DNA from: Flavobacterium gelidilacus DSM 15343
Lineage (GTDB): Bacteria; Bacteroidota; Bacteroidia; Flavobacteriales; Flavobacteriaceae
Direction of reading: 5' to 3'
DNA length: 64,000 nucleotides
NCBI RefSeq assembly: GCF_000422685.1
Contig: NZ_KE383904.1
Span: forward strand, 320,257-384,256
The notes beneath the pieces are model-generated. The model made no database searches and was not told the DNA's origin. It saw only the letters and a program-made list of their open reading frames with translations. Below, piece after piece: positions 42,178 through 51,056 of this stretch (the stretch's first letter is position 1; the number at the start of each line of letters is the position of its first letter). Position numbers and translations under genes: made by a program.

Positions 42178-42817
42178 AAGGAATATAAATTTTATGTTTA
42201 ATTGCGTAAAGCACTAAACCTATTCTATTTTTTACATTAAGTTTTACAAATAGGTTGTCTCTGTAGCCATCTATTGTTTTGGGACTTAGGTTCATTTTAT
42301 CAGCAACTTCTTTATAAGTTAATTCAGTGCAGATAAGCTTTAAAAATTCAATTTCATTTTCTTTTAAAGTTGCTTCTTCCTGATTTTTTCCAGTAACAGA
42401 ATTCATAAGTGCATCTGTTACGATATTTGAATGATAAACTCCAGTTTCAATTATTCTTAATAAGGCTATTTCTAAAGTTTGTTTGTCAACATCTTTTAGT
42501 AAATAACCTTTCGCACCAGCACGAACCATTTTTAGAATCGTATTTTCGTCTTCCTCAACAGTTAAGGCTAAAACAGCTACTTCAGGATGGTTTTTGGTTA
42601 TCCACTCAGTGGTTTCAATACCATTCATAATTGGCATGTTTATGTCCATCAGAACGATTTCAGGAATATTGTTTTTTGATTTAAATTGTTCTACTAATTC
42701 AGCCCCATTTTTACATAAATAACTGACTTTAAATGATTCAAATTTATCAACTATACCAGCAATGGCTTGTGATAATAATGTGTGATCTTCAACAAGAACT
42801 ATAGAGTGTTTTTTCAT
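42176..42817 (-). CDS. LuxR/NarL-type response regulator, cassette B
   Basis: A 213-residue protein with receiver (VLVEDHTLLSQAIAG; IVLMDINMPIMNG) and LuxR HTH (LICTELTYKEVADKMN, then LSPKTIDGYRDNLFVKLNVK). It is the counterpart of the cassette A regulator at 35007. It follows its histidine kinase gene by 3 bases. Confidence 0.92.
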   Translation of the reverse strand: MKKHSIVLVEDHTLLSQAIAGIVDKFESFKVSYLCKNGAELVEQFKSKNNIPEIVLMDINMPIMNGIETTEWITKNHPEVAVLALTVEEDENTILKMVRAGAKGYLLKDVDKQTLEIALLRIIETGVYHSNIVTDALMNSVTGKNQEEATLKENEIEFLKLICTELTYKEVADKMNLSPKTIDGYRDNLFVKLNVKNRIGLVLYAIKHKIYIP

Positions 42818-42820
42818 TTT

Positions 42821-43579
42821 TTAAATAAATCGATGGGTAATTGTTAATAATGTTCCTTTATTTTTTTCTGATTCTAATGAAATTTCAGCATTAATCAAAG
42901 CGCCTCTTTTCTTCATATTATTTAAACCAATTCCACTTGTTGAATTTTGAGAAGCATCAAAGCCAATTCCGTTATCTTTTACTATAATTAGTAATTCATA
43001 ATTAGTAAATTTCATTATCACATTTAAGATAGAAGCTCTTGAATGCTTAATAGTATTAGAAAAAAACTCTTGAAGAATTCTAAAAATAATGATTTCTGTT
43101 TTTGCATCTAAATCTTGATATTCACCTTCAATAACTAAATCTGATTTTATATAATTTAAACGATTAAACCTATCAATTTCTAATTGAATGGCTTGATTTA
43201 GTTTGATGTTAGCGATAAAATCGGGGTTAATTACTTTAGATAATGCTCTAACTTCATTTAAAATTACAGTTAAATTATCATTTACATCTTTAATATTTTC
43301 AGGGTTGTCTGAAACACTTTGAAGTTGAATTTTGGCTAAAGTCAATAATTGACCAATATTATCATGAAGTTCCCAGCTTATATTTCTTAAAGTTTGTTCG
43401 CGTATTTCAACTTGAGATTCAGCAATTTCTTTTTCAAATTGTTGTTGTGACTCTACTTGTTTGGATAATAATACATTTTTCTTTTTTTGAAAAATAACAA
43501 ATAGAAAAACCATTATAACACATACGCTAAATAAAATTATAATGGCTAAAAATAATTCCGCTGTTCCTTGCTGCTCCAT
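42821..43579 (-). CDS. Histidine kinase, HisKA_3 type, cassette B
   Basis: A 252-residue kinase with one membrane helix (FLAIIILFSVCVIMVFLFVIF), catalytic His in SWELHDNIGQLLTLAKI, N-box QEFFSNTIKHS and G-boxes VKDNGIGFD and GIGLNNMKKRG. It is the paralogue of 35647. The start overlaps the end of the seven-helix gene by 34 bases, implying coupled translation. Confidence 0.9.
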   Translation of the reverse strand: MEQQGTAELFLAIIILFSVCVIMVFLFVIFQKKKNVLLSKQVESQQQFEKEIAESQVEIREQTLRNISWELHDNIGQLLTLAKIQLQSVSDNPENIKDVNDNLTVILNEVRALSKVINPDFIANIKLNQAIQLEIDRFNRLNYIKSDLVIEGEYQDLDAKTEIIIFRILQEFFSNTIKHSRASILNVIMKFTNYELLIIVKDNGIGFDASQNSTSGIGLNNMKKRGALINAEISLESEKNKGTLLTITHRFI

Positions 43580-44217
43580 ATAAAACCTGAAATTATTATT
43601 AAATTATAAATAAACACCAATAAAAAATTCACAATATAAATATAGGGAATTGTGGGGGAATTTTTATAATAATTTCTAATTACATTAAAAGGAATATTTG
43701 GGAGATACATTAATAATAACCCAATACTTATCCAAAATACCATCATTTTATTAATATGAATGATTTTATCCGAGTTTAATATTTCATTTAAAAATATTAG
43801 TATAGATGTTATTATTAAAGCTGCACCGATTACATAAGTGTTTGAAAAATAATCCATAAAAAAATCATCAATAAATAATATGTTTATAAGATAACTTATG
43901 TAATAACAGGCTAATAATATTGAAATTATTTTTTTATTTTTTAAGCTTTTTACAGCGTTTTTAAACAAAAGTAGATAGAAACTAAAAGAAACAATTTGAA
44001 ATATATTATAAAAAAAATAGTTGTATTTATTTATATTTAGGCTATAGTATTTAGCTGTAAAATCATTTAATACAATATACCAAAGCAGAAATAAAAAGTA
44101 CTTTAAGTACGTGTCTTTATACTTATAATAATACATTGACCCTGCAATCGCTGTAACTATTTGAAAATAAGTAAAAAAATCTCTTAAATCTGCTAAAGGT
44201 ATATTCTTAATGTCCAT
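43546..44217 (-). CDS. Seven-helix membrane protein, possible sensor, cassette B
   Basis: A 223-residue multi-helix protein whose layout matches 36405-37046 (shared ...KYKDTYLKYFLFLLW-type second region and FIW near the C-terminus). Hydrophobic spans begin at about 14, 34, 67, 95, 124, 157 and 191. It lies between the cassette B lipoprotein (8-base gap) and the kinase (overlap). Confidence 0.75.
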   Translation of the reverse strand: MDIKNIPLADLRDFFTYFQIVTAIAGSMYYYKYKDTYLKYFLFLLWYIVLNDFTAKYYSLNINKYNYFFYNIFQIVSFSFYLLLFKNAVKSLKNKKIISILLACYYISYLINILFIDDFFMDYFSNTYVIGAALIITSILIFLNEILNSDKIIHINKMMVFWISIGLLLMYLPNIPFNVIRNYYKNSPTIPYIYIVNFLLVFIYNLIIISGFIWSSKEQRNYF

Positions 44218-44225
44218 AAGATATA

Positions 44226-44858
44226 TTAATTAGGTGGTGGAGTTATTTGAAACTCATTCAATATTAAACTTGTTTTAACAGACTCTTTAATTGTGTCTTT
44301 TTTAATTGTAGATCTAGAATCATGTTTACACAACAGTTTATCTATTGCTTTAAATTTACCTATTAATTTATTCTGACCTGAAGGTTCTATATAAAAAGGA
44401 ATATTTTTTAAATTCGGGTATTCTCTTCCCCATTCATTAGGTTCAACTTCCATCGTTGGTGCAAAAAAGAAGGTTTCTCTTTTTCTATATTTCTGTGTTT
44501 TACCTCCATTTTTTAGGGTGTCTGGATAAGCAGCAAAATAAACTCTTATGCCAGATATTTTTTTCTTATTTAATTGCTCAACTTCATCCAAAAAGGCAAT
44601 ATATTTTTTTAAGGAATCTAACTCTATAAATGCAAATAAGGTTGGATCGTATTCATTAGCTGGTGTTGAATTATTTTCTTTAATTAGAACAGCAATTGAA
44701 TCTTGATAAAAATTCTTCATTTCAACAGCTTGTTCAATTGAAATTATTTGTGATGGAGTTTTATCATTATTATCTTCTTCACTCTTTGGATTACATGAAT
44801 TTAACAAAAAGAGGATTGAAAAAAGTAAAATGGTTATACTAGTTCTAATTTTGATCAT
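44226..44858 (-). CDS. Lipoprotein, cassette B
   Basis: A 210-residue protein with lipobox LLNSCNPKSE. Central motif LDSLKKYIAFLDEVEQLNKK, then GIRVYFAAYPDTLKNGG, matching the cassette A protein at 37053. The C-terminus has SLILNEFQITPPPN. It opens the operon with the seven-helix protein, kinase and regulator. Function unknown. Confidence 0.72.
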   Translation of the reverse strand: MIKIRTSITILLFSILFLLNSCNPKSEEDNNDKTPSQIISIEQAVEMKNFYQDSIAVLIKENNSTPANEYDPTLFAFIELDSLKKYIAFLDEVEQLNKKKISGIRVYFAAYPDTLKNGGKTQKYRKRETFFFAPTMEVEPNEWGREYPNLKNIPFYIEPSGQNKLIGKFKAIDKLLCKHDSRSTIKKDTIKESVKTSLILNEFQITPPPN

Positions 44859-44875
44859 AGTAATTTATTGTTTTA

Positions 44876-44883
44876 CAAAGTTA
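44876..44883 (-). promoter_or_regulatory. -7 element of the cassette B sensor operon
   Basis: The minus strand reads TAACTTTG, a perfect TAnnTTTG, 17 bases before the lipoprotein ATG (44858). Confidence 0.55.
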
Positions 44884-44911
44884 ATTTAATGATTTCTATG
44901 TGGTATAGGAA

Positions 44912-44936
44912 AAACACCTTTTTTTACAGGGTGTTT
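44912..44936 (-). terminator. Possible second terminator downstream of meaB
   Basis: AAACACC (44912-44918) pairs with GGTGTTT (44930-44936). On the minus strand the stem is followed by TTTCC. It lies about 150 bases after the meaB stop, the only minus-strand transcript that could reach it. Confidence 0.4.
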
Positions 44937-45050
44937 ATTTTATAATTTAAAGGTTTTTTTCCTGATTTTTTTTATTTTCAAACTTTCATATTTGTAGTAT
45001 ATATTTTTAAGTAAATCATATATAGTTTGTTAAGTTTGTTTTTGGACAGA

Positions 45051-45084
45051 AAACCTCGATGATATACTTCATTGGGGTTTTTGC
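45051..45084. terminator. Hairpin just after meaB
   Basis: AAACCTCGATGA (45051-45062) pairs with TCATTGGGGTTT (45069-45080) using two wobble pairs on the plus strand. It sits 3-36 bases downstream of the meaB stop. Similar in core (CCTC ... ATTGGGG) to the terminator at 42137. Confidence 0.5.
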
Positions 45085-45086
45085 TT

Positions 45087-46226
45087 TTATAAGACAAAAT
45101 ACTTCTCCAACAAACTCTTAGCCGCTGCAAAAGGAGATATCTCATTGTTTTGAACTGCTTTTTTATTTTCTTCAAGTAGTTTTTTTATTTCTGGATGATT
45201 ATAGAAGTTACTTTTTAATTGTTCGTTAATCGTTTCCATCATCCAAAATTGATTTTGACTTTGTCTTTTCTTTTCAAAAAAATGATTCTCTTTTACTAAA
45301 TTAAAATACTCAAAAATGATTTTCCAAACATTATCAATACCAATTTTTTCAAAAGAACTACAAGTCGTTACTTTTGGAATCCAACCGCTACTTTTTGCAG
45401 GAAATAAATGTAAAGCTCTATTGAATTCAGATTTAGCCAATTTAGCTTTAGAAATATTATCGCCATCAGCTTTATTGATTACAATTGTATCAGCCATTTC
45501 CATAATTCCACGCTTAATTCCTTGTAATTCATCACCAGCACCAGCAATTTTTAAAAGTAAAAAGAAATCAACCATGCTGTGCACAGCGGTTTCACTTTGG
45601 CCAACACCAACCGTTTCAATTAATATAGTATCAAAACCACATGCTTCACATAATATTATGCTTTCTCGTGTTTTTCGGGCTACACCACCTAGACTATCGC
45701 CAGATGCACTTGGTCTAATAAAAGCATTTTCGTCTTTGACTAATTCTTCCATTCGAGTTTTATCACCTAAAATACTTCCGTGACTTATGGAACTACTTGG
45801 ATCAACAGCCAAAACAGCAACTTTTTTACCAATAGAAGTCAAATAAGTACCAAAAGCTTCAATAAACGTACTTTTTCCAACACCAGGAACACCTGTAATT
45901 CCAATCCGAACAGATTTATTTGCAAAAGGCAAACAACCATTTATGACTTCATTTGCTCGTTCTAAATGTTCTGGATTTGTACTTTCAACTAAAGTAATTG
46001 CTCTACTTAAAGCGATTTTGTCACCTTTTTTAATAGCTTCTATCAATTCATTGGCAGACGGAATAACTTTTCGTTTCAATTGAATTCTTTTAGCCACAAC
46101 ATTGCTTAACGAATCCGGTTGATTGACTCCGTTAACTTCTGATAATGCCGATTTTTTAGGTTGATTTTCCAAAAATATTCTCTTTGTGTAAATGTACAAT
46201 TTTTTTGAAAAAAAAGAACTTTCCAT
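45087..46226 (-). CDS. meaB: MeaB/ArgK family GTPase (methylmalonyl-CoA mutase chaperone)
   Basis: A G3E-family GTPase that guards and loads B12-dependent methylmalonyl-CoA mutase. Walker A ITGVPGVGKSTFIEAFG (about residue 110), then SHGSILGDKTRM, SASGDSLGGVARKTRE, DTILIETVGVGQSET and NKADGDNISK. 379 residues from ATG 46226. A TTG at 46172 would give about 361 residues beginning ENQPKKSALSEVNGVNQPDS-like, closer to usual family length, and a TACATTTA word precedes it; the true start is open. No mutase gene is in the window. Confidence 0.9.
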   Translation of the reverse strand: MESSFFSKKLYIYTKRIFLENQPKKSALSEVNGVNQPDSLSNVVAKRIQLKRKVIPSANELIEAIKKGDKIALSRAITLVESTNPEHLERANEVINGCLPFANKSVRIGITGVPGVGKSTFIEAFGTYLTSIGKKVAVLAVDPSSSISHGSILGDKTRMEELVKDENAFIRPSASGDSLGGVARKTRESIILCEACGFDTILIETVGVGQSETAVHSMVDFFLLLKIAGAGDELQGIKRGIMEMADTIVINKADGDNISKAKLAKSEFNRALHLFPAKSSGWIPKVTTCSSFEKIGIDNVWKIIFEYFNLVKENHFFEKKRQSQNQFWMMETINEQLKSNFYNHPEIKKLLEENKKAVQNNEISPFAAAKSLLEKYFVL

Positions 46227-46247
46227 TTCATAATCAAATAATGCTTT

Positions 46248-46255
46248 TACCTTTG
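46248..46255 (+). promoter_or_regulatory. -7 element of the AEC transporter gene
   Basis: TACCTTTG, a perfect TAnnTTTG, 17 bases before the ATG at 46273. The upstream TTTC at 46225-46228 is only a weak -33 match. Confidence 0.5.
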
Positions 46256-46272
46256 TATTTCATAAAAATCAA

Positions 46273-47184
46273 ATGGATAATATTCTTCTAATTTTCATCT
46301 GTTTATTAATAGGTGTTACCTTTCAATATGTCAAGGCTTTGCCTAAGAATATGCATGTTGTTTTAAATCAGTTTGTTATTTATGTTTCTTTGCCTGGATT
46401 AGCACTTTATTATATCCCTAAAATTGAAATTTCGACAGCTTTATTATTTCCATTAGGAGTTGCTTGGTTGAGTTTTGGACTTTCATTTTTGTTTTTTTAT
46501 ACTTTAGGAAAATATTTAGGTTGGTCTAAAAAACTGACAGGTTGTTTAATTTTAACTGCAGGATTAGGAAATACATCGTTTGTTGGGTTTCCAGTTGTTG
46601 AGGCTTTGTATGGTTCTAAAGGAATTGAAACGGCAATCGTAATAGATCAGCCAGGAACATTTGTAGTGATGGCAACTTTCGGAATTATAGTTGCTACATT
46701 ATTTTCGAGAGAAACATTAAATGTAAATGGAATTGTAAAGAAAATAATATTATTCCCACCATTTTTAGCTTTTGCAGTAGCTTTATTATTGAATATTTTT
46801 AAAGTAGATTTCCCTGTTGATTTTCAATCGGTTTTTCAAAGAATTGGAAGCACAGTAACTCCCATAGCATTAATTGCCGTTGGATTACAATTGAAGATTG
46901 AAAGAAAAAGCAAACATTGGGGTTTTCTGGGTTTAGGTTTATTATTTAAATTAATGATCACACCGTTATTTTTCTTTATTTTGTATAAGAAAATATTTGG
47001 TGCTTCAGGATTGATGATTGATGTTTCAATAGTAGAATCTGCAATGGCTCCAATGATTACAGGAGCAATTTTAGCTTCAACTTATGGATTAAAACCAAAG
47101 TTAAGTAGTATGATGGTTGGAATTGGAATTCCGTTATCATTCATAACGTTAGCTTTTTGGTACTGGATTTTATTAAATTTTTAA
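46273..47184 (+). CDS. AEC (auxin efflux carrier-like) family transporter
   Basis: A 303-residue membrane protein with about ten helices. The family pattern includes LPKNMHVVLNQFVIYVSLPG near the start, GLGNTSFVGFPVVEALYG in the middle, and SIVESAMAPMITGAILAS near the end. Bacterial AEC members transport organic acids such as malate; the substrate here is not determined. The next gene starts 10 bases after its stop, so it is co-transcribed with a GlcD-like oxidase, which fits a 2-hydroxy acid substrate (inference). Confidence 0.88.
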   Translation: MDNILLIFICLLIGVTFQYVKALPKNMHVVLNQFVIYVSLPGLALYYIPKIEISTALLFPLGVAWLSFGLSFLFFYTLGKYLGWSKKLTGCLILTAGLGNTSFVGFPVVEALYGSKGIETAIVIDQPGTFVVMATFGIIVATLFSRETLNVNGIVKKIILFPPFLAFAVALLLNIFKVDFPVDFQSVFQRIGSTVTPIALIAVGLQLKIERKSKHWGFLGLGLLFKLMITPLFFFILYKKIFGASGLMIDVSIVESAMAPMITGAILASTYGLKPKLSSMMVGIGIPLSFITLAFWYWILLNF

Positions 47185-47194
47185 AACAAGAACA

Positions 47195-48601
47195 ATGGAA
47201 TTAAAGAAAAATATATACGATTTATTAAAAAATATTGTTGGTGAATCTTACATCTTTACGGATGAAGAAACGAGAAATCATTATGGTCATGATGAAACGG
47301 AAGACTATATTTTTCCTCCAAGTGTAGTTTTGAAACCTGCAAACGCTTTTGAGATTTCTGAAATTCTTAAAGTAGCCAATCAATTTTATATTCCGGTTAC
47401 ACCAATTGGAGCAAGAACAGGTTTAAGTGGTGGAGCTTTATGTGTTCAAAAAGGAATTGGCCTTTCTATGGAACGATTAAATAAAATCATTGAAATTGAT
47501 GAAAAAAATCTTCAAGTTACGGTTGAACCAGCAGTAATTACTCAGGTTTTAAGAGAAGCAGTTTTAGAAAAAAACCTTTCTTATCCAGTTGATCCAAGCA
47601 GTCAAGGAAGTTGTTGGATTGGTGGTAATGTAGCGGAAAATTCAGGTGGAGCAAGAGCATTGAAATATGGAGTTACTAAAGATTACGTTTTAAATTTAGA
47701 AGTTGTTTTACCTAACGGAGAAATTATTTGGACTGGAGCAAACACACTAAAAAACTCAACTGGTTACAACTTAACACAATTAATGGTTGGAAGCGAAGGA
47801 ACATTAGGAGTAATCACGAAAATAGTATTAAAGTTGATTCCAGCAAACAAACATAATGTTTTGTTGTTAGTTCCTTTTTATAATTCTACAGAAGCTTGTG
47901 AAGCCGTTTCAGCAATTTTTAGAGCTGGAATTGTGCCAAGTGCTTTAGAATTTATGGAGCGTGATGCTTTAGAATGGACGATGAAATATGTTGACGGAGT
48001 AAGTGTCGAAATTAAAGAAAATATTCAAGCTCATTTATTGATTGAAGTTGACGGAAATTATCCTGAAATTTTGATGTTAGAAGCTGAAAAAATCCTAGAA
48101 GTTGTAGAAAATTATAAAATTGATGAGGTTTTATTTGCAGATTCAGAAGAGCAAAAAAATGCTTTATGGAAAATGCGTAGAGCTGTTGGTGAAGCCGTTA
48201 AATCAAATTCTATTTATAAAGAAGAAGATACTGTTGTTCCAAGATATGAATTACCAGTTTTATTAAACGGAATAAAAGCAATAGGCATGAAATATGGTTT
48301 TAAATCGGTTTGTTATGGTCATGCTGGTGATGGAAATTTACATGTAAACATTATAAAAGGAGATTTATCTGATGATAAATGGAATAAAGAAATCCCAAAA
48401 GGAATTAGAGAAATTTTTGAATTAACCGTTGCCTTAAAAGGAACGCTTTCTGGAGAACACGGAATTGGTTATGTACAAAAAAACTATATGGATATTGCCT
48501 TTTCAAAAACACATCTAGAACTTATGGAAAGTATTAAACGCGTTTTTGATGCAAATCACATTTTAAATCCTGGGAAAATTTTTCCTGATGAAGAAGTTTA
48601 A
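47195..48601 (+). CDS. FAD-binding oxidase (GlcD / D-2-hydroxyacid dehydrogenase type)
   Basis: A 468-residue flavoenzyme. The FAD-binding (PCMH) fold shows VTPIGARTGLSGGALC, SCWIGGNVAENSGGARALKY and GSEGTLGVITKIVLKL. The C-terminal cap has CYGHAGDGNLHVNI and TLSGEHGIGYVQK. Such enzymes oxidise D-lactate, glycolate or other D-2-hydroxy acids and pass electrons on. It follows the AEC transporter in one operon. Substrate specificity cannot be decided. Confidence 0.92.
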   Translation: MELKKNIYDLLKNIVGESYIFTDEETRNHYGHDETEDYIFPPSVVLKPANAFEISEILKVANQFYIPVTPIGARTGLSGGALCVQKGIGLSMERLNKIIEIDEKNLQVTVEPAVITQVLREAVLEKNLSYPVDPSSQGSCWIGGNVAENSGGARALKYGVTKDYVLNLEVVLPNGEIIWTGANTLKNSTGYNLTQLMVGSEGTLGVITKIVLKLIPANKHNVLLLVPFYNSTEACEAVSAIFRAGIVPSALEFMERDALEWTMKYVDGVSVEIKENIQAHLLIEVDGNYPEILMLEAEKILEVVENYKIDEVLFADSEEQKNALWKMRRAVGEAVKSNSIYKEEDTVVPRYELPVLLNGIKAIGMKYGFKSVCYGHAGDGNLHVNIIKGDLSDDKWNKEIPKGIREIFELTVALKGTLSGEHGIGYVQKNYMDIAFSKTHLELMESIKRVFDANHILNPGKIFPDEEV

Positions 48602-48605
48602 TGGA

Positions 48606-49232
48606 TTAAATCATAGTATTCAAATATTCTCTCAAAACTTGAAGTTCTTTATCTTCTTCCTCAATAGTAATTGAATAATCTTTTATAATAGAATGTGATA
48701 ATTTTTCAGCATCAGAAATTTTGGTGTTTCTCATCTGAATTTTCTTTGTTAATCGTGCCATGTAAAGTAAAATTAATCCCATAATAAAAACTAAAACAGC
48801 CATAAACTGAAATTTGTTCTTAGCATTACTTTTAATAGAATCGCCAATAGATTTATCTAAATTTTGAATTAATAGAGTAGATTTAGATTTATTGGAATTA
48901 GAAGCAATTTCGTTTATTTTAACCTGTAAAGCTGAACCTGTTTCTAAGGCAAAGTTGTCTTTGTAATCCTGAATGATTTCATTTTTTACAGCTTCATCTT
49001 TAACTAAAATTTGTGGAAAAAAGAAAAATAAAATTGAACCTAAAATAAGAATAATTCCTAATGCTAGCGTTACAAAACGTTTAGTTGCTAAATAAGCACT
49101 GCCAAACCAACGACCAATTTTGGAACTTGATAAATCTTCATCTAAAGTAGTTAAAAGTTTCATGCGGTCTTTTAATACAATTTGACGATTCGATTTTTCT
49201 TCAATGAATTTCTGTAGTTCTATTTTTGTCAT
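48606..49232 (-). CDS. Two-helix membrane protein of unknown function
   Basis: A 208-residue protein: cytoplasmic N-terminus with IEEKSNRQIVLKDRMKLL, a helix (FVTLALGIILILGSILFFFFP), a charged region of about 70 residues, a second helix (FMAVLVFIMGLILLYMARL) and a C-terminal coiled coil. No domain recognised. The start at 49232 is chosen over 49277 because of the promoter just upstream. It converges on the oxidase gene with 4 bases between stops. Confidence 0.65.
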   Translation of the reverse strand: MTKIELQKFIEEKSNRQIVLKDRMKLLTTLDEDLSSSKIGRWFGSAYLATKRFVTLALGIILILGSILFFFFPQILVKDEAVKNEIIQDYKDNFALETGSALQVKINEIASNSNKSKSTLLIQNLDKSIGDSIKSNAKNKFQFMAVLVFIMGLILLYMARLTKKIQMRNTKISDAEKLSHSIIKDYSITIEEEDKELQVLREYLNTMI

Positions 49233-49252
49233 GATTTCTGTTGGATTTACAT

Positions 49253-49260
49253 CAAATATA
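49253..49260 (-). promoter_or_regulatory. -7 element of the two-helix protein gene
   Basis: The minus strand reads TATATTTG, 20 bases before the ATG at 49232. It abuts the NdpA terminator. Confidence 0.5.
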
Positions 49261-49300
49261 AAAAAATCCCCAACCACTTATTCGTAATTGAGGATTTTTA
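49261..49300 (-). terminator. Terminator of the NdpA gene
   Basis: On the minus strand AAAAATCCTCAA (49299-49288) pairs with TTGGGGATTTTT (49273-49262), one G-U pair, followed by T. It lies 34 bases after the gene stop (49334). Confidence 0.8.
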
Positions 49301-49333
49301 TTTTACTGAACACTATTTATTAAAAACTAAATA

Positions 49334-50392
49334 CTAGCTTTTTTGTTCTTTATTAAAGTAAACTAAGTAATAATACATTTGTTTTTCTTCGTCCCAACCT
49401 TTTTCAACAAATTTTTGAGCTGAATCAGAATTTACGAAGTCTAACTTAATTTGAACATTTGTATCTAAATGAATGGTGTTTTTTAATTTCTTACGAACAT
49501 CAGTCACAGCTGCGTTAGCAATTGGAAAATCAGTTACGTCTTCTATACTATATTTTTCACCTTTATCTACTTTGTAATTTTTAAATTCTGGAATAAATTC
49601 TGGGTTTTCCATAACTTCATTTAAGAATGCAGATTCTTCGAAAGCATCATTTTTGGCAAAGTGATTGATGGCTCTATTCATGAATAAAACCTCTTGCTGT
49701 TTGTCCTCTGCTGGCAAAACTACATCTTTAGCAAAATCTTGACAGAATTTCAAATATTTCTTAGTCATGAAATTTTCATCCTGAAAAGCATCAACAGATA
49801 AGAAATGTTCTAACCAATAACGAGCATCATATCTGTTGCTATCAATGGTTAATATTTTATAACCTTCTTCTTTTTTATAATTGAAAATCAAACAACCTTT
49901 ATCTAATTTATTTAAATTGATTCCTTGTTGTAAAATCATTTCCAAACTACTTCCGTTTTCTTCAAATTGTAAAAAATCGGTTTGAATTTCACTTTTGAAA
50001 ACTCCAATTGCATCCACTACATTGTTATCAATTGAAACATTAGAAAGATAAGCTATATAAACTTCACCATTCTTAATATGTGGATGATTTGATTGCTCAA
50101 ATAAGTGAGAAGTTATTTTTTTTGAAATGTTATGTACTTCACTTTGATTATTGAAAATCTCAGTGGCTAAATTGTACATGTCATTATATTCTAAATCTAC
50201 ATCATGTGCAAATTGAAAGTAATTTTCTTCTTTTTCACGAAAAGGTTTAAAGAAATATTCCTTTAATAAAGGCATAATTTCATCGTTTAACTTGTATGGG
50301 TTTTCAGATAAAAAGATGGCTTCGTTACGGCTTTTATTTCCAACTCTATGAATGGAAAGATTGTCTATATGAGCGTTGAAAAGGTTTATCAT
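49334..50392 (-). CDS. Nucleoid-associated protein, NdpA/YejK family
   Basis: A 352-residue soluble protein. The N-terminal region INLFNAHIDNLSIHRVGNKS and the block YIAYLSNVSIDNNVVDAIGV are typical of the 37-kDa nucleoid-associated family. Members bind the nucleoid but the exact role is unclear. It is in line with, but 53 bases after, the pRiA4b-type gene; a tandem repeat lies between them. Confidence 0.85.
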   Translation of the reverse strand: MINLFNAHIDNLSIHRVGNKSRNEAIFLSENPYKLNDEIMPLLKEYFFKPFREKEENYFQFAHDVDLEYNDMYNLATEIFNNQSEVHNISKKITSHLFEQSNHPHIKNGEVYIAYLSNVSIDNNVVDAIGVFKSEIQTDFLQFEENGSSLEMILQQGINLNKLDKGCLIFNYKKEEGYKILTIDSNRYDARYWLEHFLSVDAFQDENFMTKKYLKFCQDFAKDVVLPAEDKQQEVLFMNRAINHFAKNDAFEESAFLNEVMENPEFIPEFKNYKVDKGEKYSIEDVTDFPIANAAVTDVRKKLKNTIHLDTNVQIKLDFVNSDSAQKFVEKGWDEEKQMYYYLVYFNKEQKS

Positions 50393-50405
50393 TTGTTTAA
50401 AAAGT

Positions 50406-50433
50406 ATATCTGTTGTCTGTTATCTGTTGTCTG
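50406..50433. repeat. 14-bp tandem pair TATCTGTTGTCTGT/A
   Basis: Two consecutive units, TATCTGTTGTCTGT (50406-50419) and TATCTGTTGTCTGA (50420-50433), in the 53-base gap between the NdpA and pRiA4b-type genes. Confidence 0.75.
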
Positions 50434-50445
50434 AAATCTAAAATT

Positions 50446-50973
50446 TTAATTCCAATTTTCTTCAAAACCAAAATCTTCAAAGCTATCATCACCTTCGAAC
50501 ATGTCTAAATCATCTTCGTCATAATCCTCTTGATCTAAACCACCTTCAGCTTCAAATAATTTATCGTCAGCTTCTAAAGGCACTTCACCTTGTGAAAATA
50601 ATAAGGCTGGATAAACCAATCCTTCTTGTTTTTCAACTTCAATTACGGCTAATTCAACGTAGAAAGTCCACATGTTTAGAAAATCATAAACGTAAATAAT
50701 TTTTGTGTGATGTTTGTCTAAATTATCTTCAAGGATAAACTCATTCATAGGTCGAACGTCATCAGAATCATCACCTGTGTCAAATAAAGGAATTTCAAAT
50801 TCTTGATTCCATTCATCATCACACATATAAAAGGAAGCCATTTCGGTTCCATCAAAGCCAAAAGCGTTAACAATTGCGTTGTGTAAATCTTCTAAAGTGT
50901 TTGTTTTTTCTATTGCAATATCTCTAAAAATATCCTCTTTAGTGTCTAATATAGCTCTAAATTTGTAAATCAT
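50446..50973 (-). CDS. Plasmid pRiA4b ORF-3 family protein (IS1096 passenger-like)
   Basis: A 175-residue acidic protein. The family start is YKFRAILDTKEDIFRDIAIE, followed by LEDLHNAIVNAFGFDGTEMASF. The C-terminus is very acidic (EDYDEDDLDMFEGDDSFED). Family members are found on plasmids and chromosomes with no known activity; here no transposon features are nearby. It probably is a chromosomal housekeeping version. Confidence 0.82.
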   Translation of the reverse strand: MIYKFRAILDTKEDIFRDIAIEKTNTLEDLHNAIVNAFGFDGTEMASFYMCDDEWNQEFEIPLFDTGDDSDDVRPMNEFILEDNLDKHHTKIIYVYDFLNMWTFYVELAVIEVEKQEGLVYPALLFSQGEVPLEADDKLFEAEGGLDQEDYDEDDLDMFEGDDSFEDFGFEENWN

Positions 50974-50995
50974 TTGTTTGAAATTTTATGAATGG

Positions 50996-51003
50996 CAAAA
51001 GTA
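50996..51003 (-). promoter_or_regulatory. -7 element of the pRiA4b-type gene
   Basis: The minus strand reads TACTTTTG, a perfect TAnnTTTG, 22 bases before the ATG at 50973. Confidence 0.5.
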
Positions 51004-51056
51004 AGTATTATTTAAGAAACTACTTTTGTCAAATGTACTTTTGTTAATAAGATTTT

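Noticed and set aside
44978..45175. Minus-strand frame of 65 codons at the end of meaB
   Set aside because: It overlaps the real meaB end in another frame and has no start signal or family match.
45316..45783. 155-residue plus-strand frame opposite meaB
   Set aside because: It is fully antisense to a well-supported GTPase gene and its translation shows no domain.
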